DNA of 10,556 bases, taken from contig CAXDTK010000191.1 in the NCBI GenBank assembly GCA_963992225.1, forward strand, positions 1-10,556, read 5' to 3'. The stretch comes from Pelomonas sp963992225 (GTDB lineage Bacteria; Pseudomonadota; Gammaproteobacteria; Burkholderiales; Burkholderiaceae_C). Below the pieces are notes generated by a model. It was not told the origin of the DNA. It saw nothing but the letters and a program-made list of their open reading frames with translations, and did no database searches. The number at the start of each line of letters is the position of its first letter. The stretch's first letter is position 1. Below, piece by piece: positions 7,526 to 10,556 of this stretch. Made by a program: the position numbers and the translations under genes.

Positions 7526-8473
7526 TCAGTAAGGGGCGGCCACCGGCGGCGCGGCCGCGACCCGCCCGCGGGCGGCGGGCAGCAGCAGGCTGTCGATGCC
7601 CCGGGCCACCGCCCAGGCCGCACGCACGCGGGATTCGCGCGTGGTGCCGGCCAGGCGCGGCGTCACCTGCAGGGTGGCCAGGCCATGCAGCGGCCGGCCC
7701 GTCTCCAGCCAGCCCGGCTCCAGGCTGTCGAACCAGGCCGCCCGCACCCGGCCGCTGCGCAGCGCCTGCGCCAGCGCCGCCTCGTGCACCAGGCCGGACT
7801 GGCTCAGGCCCACCAGCACCTGGCCGGCGCGGGCGCCTTCCAGCTGGCGCTCGCCCACCAGGCCGCGGTAGCGGTCGTAGTAGGGCAGCAGCAGCACCAG
7901 GCCGTCGCTGTGCTCCGTCAGATGGGCCAGGCTGACCGGCTCTATGCCCCAGCGCGCCCAGGTCGAGTCGCTGGGATGGCGGGACGGGTCGTAGCCGATG
8001 ACGCGCGTGCCAAAGGCCTGCAGCAGCTGCGTCATGACCCGCGCCGCCGGCGTCAGCCCCAGCAGGCCGATGGTCGAGCAGCCCAGCTCGCGCCCCACCC
8101 ACAGGCCGTCGCTGCCCTCGATGGGCAGCCGGCGCAGCAGGCTCAGCAGCGCCCCGATGGCGAACTCGGCCTCCGCGCTGGCCGTGGAGGTCTGCGAGCG
8201 CACCACCTCCACGCCGGCCCGGCGGCAGGCCTCGACATCGATGTTCTCGGCGCCGCCGCTGGCCCGCCCGATGGCACGCAGGCCGCGGGCGCGGCGCAGC
8301 AGGTCGGCATCGATGCGCACCTGCGGCGGCGCCACCAGCGCCCGGGCGCCGCGCAGCGCCGCGACCAGCCCCTCGGCATCGCCCACCAGCTCGGGCGCGA
8401 AACGCGCGTCATGGCGCTCCGCGAGCCACTGCACGACATCGGATTCCAGCGGTTCGAGGATGAGGACGGACAT
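7526..8473 (-). CDS. D-2-hydroxyacid dehydrogenase-like protein, catalytic residues apparently lost
   Basis: Protein of 315 residues with the layout of NAD-dependent D-isomer 2-hydroxyacid dehydrogenases: N-terminal substrate domain, GGAENIDVEAC (73-83) matching the usual GxGxxNID region, AEAEFAIGALLSLLRRLP (100-117), a central Rossmann segment and a C-terminal TPRLAGTTRESR (271-282). Key positions deviate. The glycine motif GxGxxG reads GLTPAA (139-144). The catalytic Arg of NTARGGLVDEAAL aligns with Q225 in GLSQSGLVHEAAL. The catalytic His of TPHIAG is R273. The acidic position of the DVFEPEP region probably aligns with G254. The nucleotide-binding aspartate in VIGYDPS (D162) is kept. The frame is intact, so a retained non-dehydrogenase role, such as a sensor or scaffold, is possible. 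The ATG at 8473 has AAGAG just upstream; a TTG at 8494 is a weaker alternative. It is convergent with valS and divergent from galU. The substrate is unknown. Confidence 0.85.
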   Translation of the reverse strand: MSVLILEPLESDVVQWLAERHDARFAPELVGDAEGLVAALRGARALVAPPQVRIDADLLRRARGLRAIGRASGGAENIDVEACRRAGVEVVRSQTSTASAEAEFAIGALLSLLRRLPIEGSDGLWVGRELGCSTIGLLGLTPAARVMTQLLQAFGTRVIGYDPSRHPSDSTWARWGIEPVSLAHLTEHSDGLVLLLPYYDRYRGLVGERQLEGARAGQVLVGLSQSGLVHEAALAQALRSGRVRAAWFDSLEPGWLETGRPLHGLATLQVTPRLAGTTRESRVRAAWAVARGIDSLLLPAARGRVAAAPPVAAPY

Positions 8474-8557
8474 GGTCTCTTGTGGCCAACTCAAGGGGCA
8501 TCACCGTCACAAACCCGATGACACAATGAATGAGCCCTTGTTCAACCCAGTGTATCC
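8474..8557. promoter_or_regulatory. Short divergent promoter gap before galU
   Basis: These 84 bases must hold promoters for galU and for the divergent dehydrogenase-like gene. CACAAT at 8522-8527 could be a weak galU -10, but no convincing -35 is seen 16-18 bases upstream. CACAA occurs twice (8508-8512 and 8522-8526), and TTGTG at 8480-8484 is its inverse. Assignment is tentative. Confidence 0.3.
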
Positions 8558-9451
8558 ATGGCCTCCTCGCCCAAATCGCCGATCACCAAAGCCATCTTCC
8601 CGGTCGCCGGCCTCGGCACGCGCTTCCTGCCGGCCACCAAGGCCCAGCCCAAGGAAATGCTGCCCGTCGTCGACAAGCCGCTGATCCAGTACGCGGTCGA
8701 GGAAGCCTACGAAGCCGGCGTGCGCGAGATGATCTTCGTGACCGGCCGCCACAAGCGCCCCATCGAAGACCATTTCGACATGACCTTCGAGCTGGAGGTG
8801 GCGCTGGAGAACGCCGGCAAGCGGGAGCTGCTGGACGTGGTTCGCAGCGTCAAGCCCGACGACATGGAGTGCATCTACGTGCGCCAGGCCCAGGCACTGG
8901 GCCTGGGCCACGCCGTGCTGTGCGGCCAGCGCCTGGTGGGCGACCAGCCCTTCGCGGTGCTGCTGGCCGACGACCTGATGGTCGGCCCCGCGCCCGGCCG
9001 CGGCATCCTGAAGCAGATGGTGGAGCAGTTCGCCGACTGGCGCGCCTCCATCCTGGCCGTGCAGGAAGTGCCCGCCGAGCACACGCGCCGCTATGGCATC
9101 GTGGCCGGCACCCAGGTCAACGAGAACCTGATGGACGTGACCCGCATCGTCGAGAAGCCGGCGCCCGAGGACGCCCCGTCACGCCTGGGCGTGGCCGGGC
9201 GCTACATCCTGACGCCGGGGGTGTTCCACGAGATCGCCAACCAGCCGCGTGGCGTGGGTGGCGAGATCCAGCTGACCGACGGCATCGCCGGCCTGCTGCG
9301 CCGCGAGAAGGTGTTCGCCTACCGCTACGAGGGCAAGCGCTACGACTGCGGCAGCAAGGAAGGCTTCCTGCAGGCCAATGTCGAGCTGGCGCTGAGCCAC
9401 CCGCAGCTCGGCCCCGGCTTCAGGGAATTCCTGCAGGGCCTGAATCTCTAA
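8558..9451 (+). CDS. galU: UTP-glucose-1-phosphate uridylyltransferase
   Basis: Nucleotidyltransferase of 297 residues, the normal GalU length. It makes UDP-glucose from UTP and glucose-1-phosphate in the cytoplasm, feeding capsule, exopolysaccharide, lipopolysaccharide core and trehalose synthesis. The nucleotide-binding loop is FPVAGLGTRFLPATKAQPKEMLP (14-36), followed by VDKPLIQYAVEEA (38-50), the metal/catalytic segment VLLADDLM (134-141), VEKP (198-201), GEIQLTDGI (235-243) and YDCGSKEGF (262-270), all diagnostic of bacterial GalU rather than of RfbA/GlmU. All expected motifs are present. No ribosome binding site of note precedes the ATG at 8558, but this start gives the standard N-terminus (ITKAIFPVAG from residue 9), and no upstream in-frame start is available before the TGA at 8531. 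It appears to be a single-gene unit followed by the repeat doublet. Confidence 0.97.
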   Translation: MASSPKSPITKAIFPVAGLGTRFLPATKAQPKEMLPVVDKPLIQYAVEEAYEAGVREMIFVTGRHKRPIEDHFDMTFELEVALENAGKRELLDVVRSVKPDDMECIYVRQAQALGLGHAVLCGQRLVGDQPFAVLLADDLMVGPAPGRGILKQMVEQFADWRASILAVQEVPAEHTRRYGIVAGTQVNENLMDVTRIVEKPAPEDAPSRLGVAGRYILTPGVFHEIANQPRGVGGEIQLTDGIAGLLRREKVFAYRYEGKRYDCGSKEGFLQANVELALSHPQLGPGFREFLQGLNL

Positions 9452-9453
9452 GA

Positions 9454-9579
9454 CTTTGCGGGACAGACCGCCCGAGCGCAGCGAGTAGCTCTGTCCCCAA
9501 CTGACTCAGGGATTGGCTTTGCGGGACAGACCGCCCGAGCGCAGCGAGTCGCCCTGTCCCCCACTGACCAGGGTCAGCG
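9454..9579. repeat. Tandem doublet of a 63-bp palindromic REP-like unit
   Basis: Two units begin at 9454 and 9517 with a period of 63 bases. Their first 33 bases (9454-9486 and 9517-9549), starting CTTTGCGGGACAGACCGCCC, are identical. After a 4-base difference both continue with CTGTCCCC, then ACTGAC after one differing position, and then diverge; unit 2 runs into the tusA-like stop codon. Each unit holds the inverted pair GGGACAG / CTGTCCC (9460-9466 with 9491-9497; 9523-9529 with 9554-9560) around a 24-base loop containing GAGCGCAGCGAG. The element fills nearly all of the gap between two convergent genes, so it may act as a bidirectional terminator or mRNA end stabiliser. The form suits REP/BIME-type dispersed repeats. 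Genome-wide copy number cannot be seen here. Confidence 0.85.
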
Positions 9580-9813
9580 CCGGCGCAGCACGTGGATGAA
9601 CTCGTCGGCCGACGAGTTCTGCTGCACCAGCTCGTTGCCGGTCTGGCGCGCAAAGGCCTGGAAGTCGCGCATCGAGCCCGGGTCGGTGGACACGACGCGC
9701 AGCAGCTCGCCGCTGAGCATCTCGGCCAGCGCCTTCTTGGCCTTGAGGATGGGCAGCGGGCAGTTCAGCCCCCGGGTGTCGAGTTCGCGGTGTACGTCGA
9801 TCTTTGCATCCAT
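9574..9813 (-). CDS. TusA/SirA-family sulfur carrier protein
   Basis: Small cytoplasmic protein of 79 residues; E. coli TusA has 81. The family signature CPxP is present as C18-P-L-P in RELDTRGLNCPLPILKAKKAL, and C18 would carry the persulfide. The rest follows the family fold: GELLRVVSTDPGSMRDFQAFARQTGNELV and a C-terminal basic strand IHVLRRR. TusA proteins accept sulfur from cysteine desulfurase and pass it on for tRNA 2-thiouridine, molybdenum cofactor or sulfur oxidation. Several paralogues often coexist, so which role applies is unclear and tusA is not asserted. The start at 9813 lies 4 bases after the Nudix stop, indicating the same transcript; GAAGCGAG within the end of the Nudix gene may serve as a weak ribosome binding site. 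It is last in the cysM-nudix-tusA-like run, which supports a sulfur-related role. Confidence 0.9.
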   Translation of the reverse strand: MDAKIDVHRELDTRGLNCPLPILKAKKALAEMLSGELLRVVSTDPGSMRDFQAFARQTGNELVQQNSSADEFIHVLRRR

Positions 9814-9817
9814 GGCG

Positions 9818-10363
9818 TCATTCTCGCTTCAGGTCCGCCGGGTCCAGCCACTGCGGCTCGATGCCGCGCGAGCGCAGCCAGGTCGCCAGCGCCTGGCCGG
9901 TGCCCTGCGGCCAGCAGCGCACGCGCTCGGGCGCCAGCAGCTTGTACTCGGCCAGCTCGGGTGACAGCCGGATCTCGCCGCGCGCCCTGGCGTGGTAGGC
10001 AATGATGACCTGGTTCATGCGCTGGAAGTCCCAGACGCCCAGCAGCTGCAGCGCCTCCACCTGCAGCGCGGTTTCCTCGGCCACCTCGCGGCGGATGCCC
10101 TCTTCCGGCGTCTCGCCGGCCTCCATGAAGCCGGTGATCAACCCGAAGAAGCGCCCGGGCCAGGCGGCGTTGCGGGCCAGCAGCACCTGACCGTCGCGGT
10201 CCACGCATTCGATGACCGCCGCCAGCACCGGCGTCGGGTTGTTCCAGTGCGTGAAGCCGCAGGCCGCGCAGCGCAGGCGGGTCTTGTCGCCACCGTCCTC
10301 GGCCGCCGTGATCGGCGCCAGCCCGGCCGCGCAGACCGGGCAGAAGCGGTAGTCCGGCGTCAT
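9818..10363 (-). CDS. Nudix hydrolase with N-terminal zinc ribbon
   Basis: Protein of 181 residues. An N-terminal zinc ribbon (C8-P-V-C11 and C32-A-A-C35) precedes a Nudix domain with the box from G78 to L100: G, five residues, E84, seven residues, R92-E93-V-A-E96-E97. The usual glycine after EEx is alanine (A99), but the metal-binding glutamates are all present. Such enzymes split nucleoside diphosphates linked to another moiety. The zinc ribbon recalls NudC, but the protein is shorter and the NudC SQPWPFP signature downstream of the box is absent (GVWDFQRMNQVIIAY stands there), so NADH pyrophosphatase activity should not be assumed. The ATG at 10363 overlaps the upstream cysM stop as ATGA, showing coupling. 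The tusA-like gene follows after 4 bases. The substrate is unknown. Confidence 0.93.
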   Translation of the reverse strand: MTPDYRFCPVCAAGLAPITAAEDGGDKTRLRCAACGFTHWNNPTPVLAAVIECVDRDGQVLLARNAAWPGRFFGLITGFMEAGETPEEGIRREVAEETALQVEALQLLGVWDFQRMNQVIIAYHARARGEIRLSPELAEYKLLAPERVRCWPQGTGQALATWLRSRGIEPQWLDPADLKRE

Positions 10364-10512
10364 GCCGGGAAGACGCCGGTCGACAGGTAGCGGTCGCCGC
10401 GGTCGCAGACGATGAAGGCGATGGTGGCGTTCTCGACGTTGCGGGCGATCTGCAGCGCCACCCAGCAGGCGCCGGCCGCGGAGATGCCGGCGAACAGGCC
10501 CTCCTCGCGGGC
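10360..10512 (-). CDS. cysM: Cysteine synthase B, C-terminal fragment (cut by contig end)
   Basis: Only the last 50 codons and the stop lie in the window, ending where adapter sequence begins. The segment starts AREEGLFAGISAAG, followed by ENATIAFIVCDRGDRYLSTGVFPA. This matches the C-terminus of CysM: the (R)EEGxFAGxSxxG phosphate/cofactor-contact loop and the CDRGDRYLSTGVF ending, which separates CysM from most CysK proteins. CysM is a PLP enzyme that makes cysteine (or S-sulfocysteine from thiosulfate) from O-acetylserine; the PLP lysine lies in the missing part. The stop overlaps the Nudix start, so cysM heads the visible operon. Identity is quite secure despite the short fragment; completeness of the gene cannot be judged. 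Confidence 0.88.
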   Translation of the reverse strand, partial: AREEGLFAGISAAGACWVALQIARNVENATIAFIVCDRGDRYLSTGVFPA

Positions 10513-10556
10513 CTGTCTCTTATACACATCTCCGAGCCCACGAGACGGACTCCTAT
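10513..10556. other. Nextera sequencing adapter and index (non-genomic)
   Basis: Bases 10513-10531 are the Tn5 mosaic-end adapter CTGTCTCTTATACACATCT. They are followed by the read-2 adapter part CCGAGCCCACGAGAC (10532-10546), the 8-base string GGACTCCT (10547-10554), which matches i7 index N705, and AT, the first bases of the P7 segment. This is library read-through left in the assembly, not DNA of the organism. Confidence 0.98.

Noticed and set aside
8492..8540. CAAGGG / CCCTTG inverted repeat before galU
   Set aside because: Arms of 6 bp with a 37-base spacer are within chance expectation, and neither arm extends.
9454..9579. Possible CRISPR array in the repeated block after galU
   Set aside because: There are only two units, the repeats run into each other with related rather than unique sequence between them, and no cas gene is present.
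9765..10541. A 258-codon minus-strand frame beginning MGSEMCIRDR
   Set aside because: Its start is translated adapter, and the rest runs in the wrong frame across the Nudix, cysM and tusA-like genes.

Overview
The window is very GC-rich, densely packed proteobacterial chromosome. The proteins, the TACAAT-type -10 element and the codon use all suggest a betaproteobacterium of the order Burkholderiales, probably near Rubrivivax, Leptothrix or Ideonella. That placement is inference from overall resemblance. No rRNA, tRNA, CRISPR array, insertion sequence or prophage gene was seen. The last 44 bases are not genomic: they are a Nextera sequencing adapter with its index, so the right edge is a contig end.

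Layout. (1) Bases 1-783, plus strand: C-terminal 260 codons of an amidase-signature enzyme, its catalytic core lying off the left edge. (2) Bases 2559 down to 776, minus strand: a two-component operon, an OmpR/PhoB-type response regulator followed by a histidine kinase, joined by an ATGA stop/start overlap. The kinase tail overlaps the amidase end by 8 bases. (3) Bases 2560-2845: a divergent control region with a 10-bp-period direct repeat near the regulator and an inverted repeat near the next gene. (4) Bases 2846-4603, plus strand: an exported CocE/NonD-like serine hydrolase, followed by a perfect 13-bp hairpin. (5) Bases 4706-7522, plus strand: valS. (6) Bases 7526-8473, minus strand: a D-2-hydroxyacid-dehydrogenase-like protein that appears to lack the catalytic residues. 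(7) Bases 8558-9451, plus strand: galU. (8) Bases 9454-9579: two tandem 63-bp palindromic units resembling a REP doublet. (9) Bases 10512 down to 9574, minus strand: a compact run of cysM (3' end only), a zinc-ribbon Nudix hydrolase and a TusA-like sulfur carrier.

How the genes work together. The regulator and kinase form one signalling unit and may control themselves and/or the divergent secreted hydrolase. cysM and the tusA-like gene both belong to sulfur metabolism and are closely linked, with the Nudix gene between them. valS and galU are housekeeping genes for translation and for UDP-glucose supply. Most of the window is ordinary core genome. The points worth a second look are the degenerate dehydrogenase, the repeat doublet after galU, the Arg/His/Trp-rich kinase tail, the candidate operators and the adapter contamination. 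I see no convincing new defence or mobile system.
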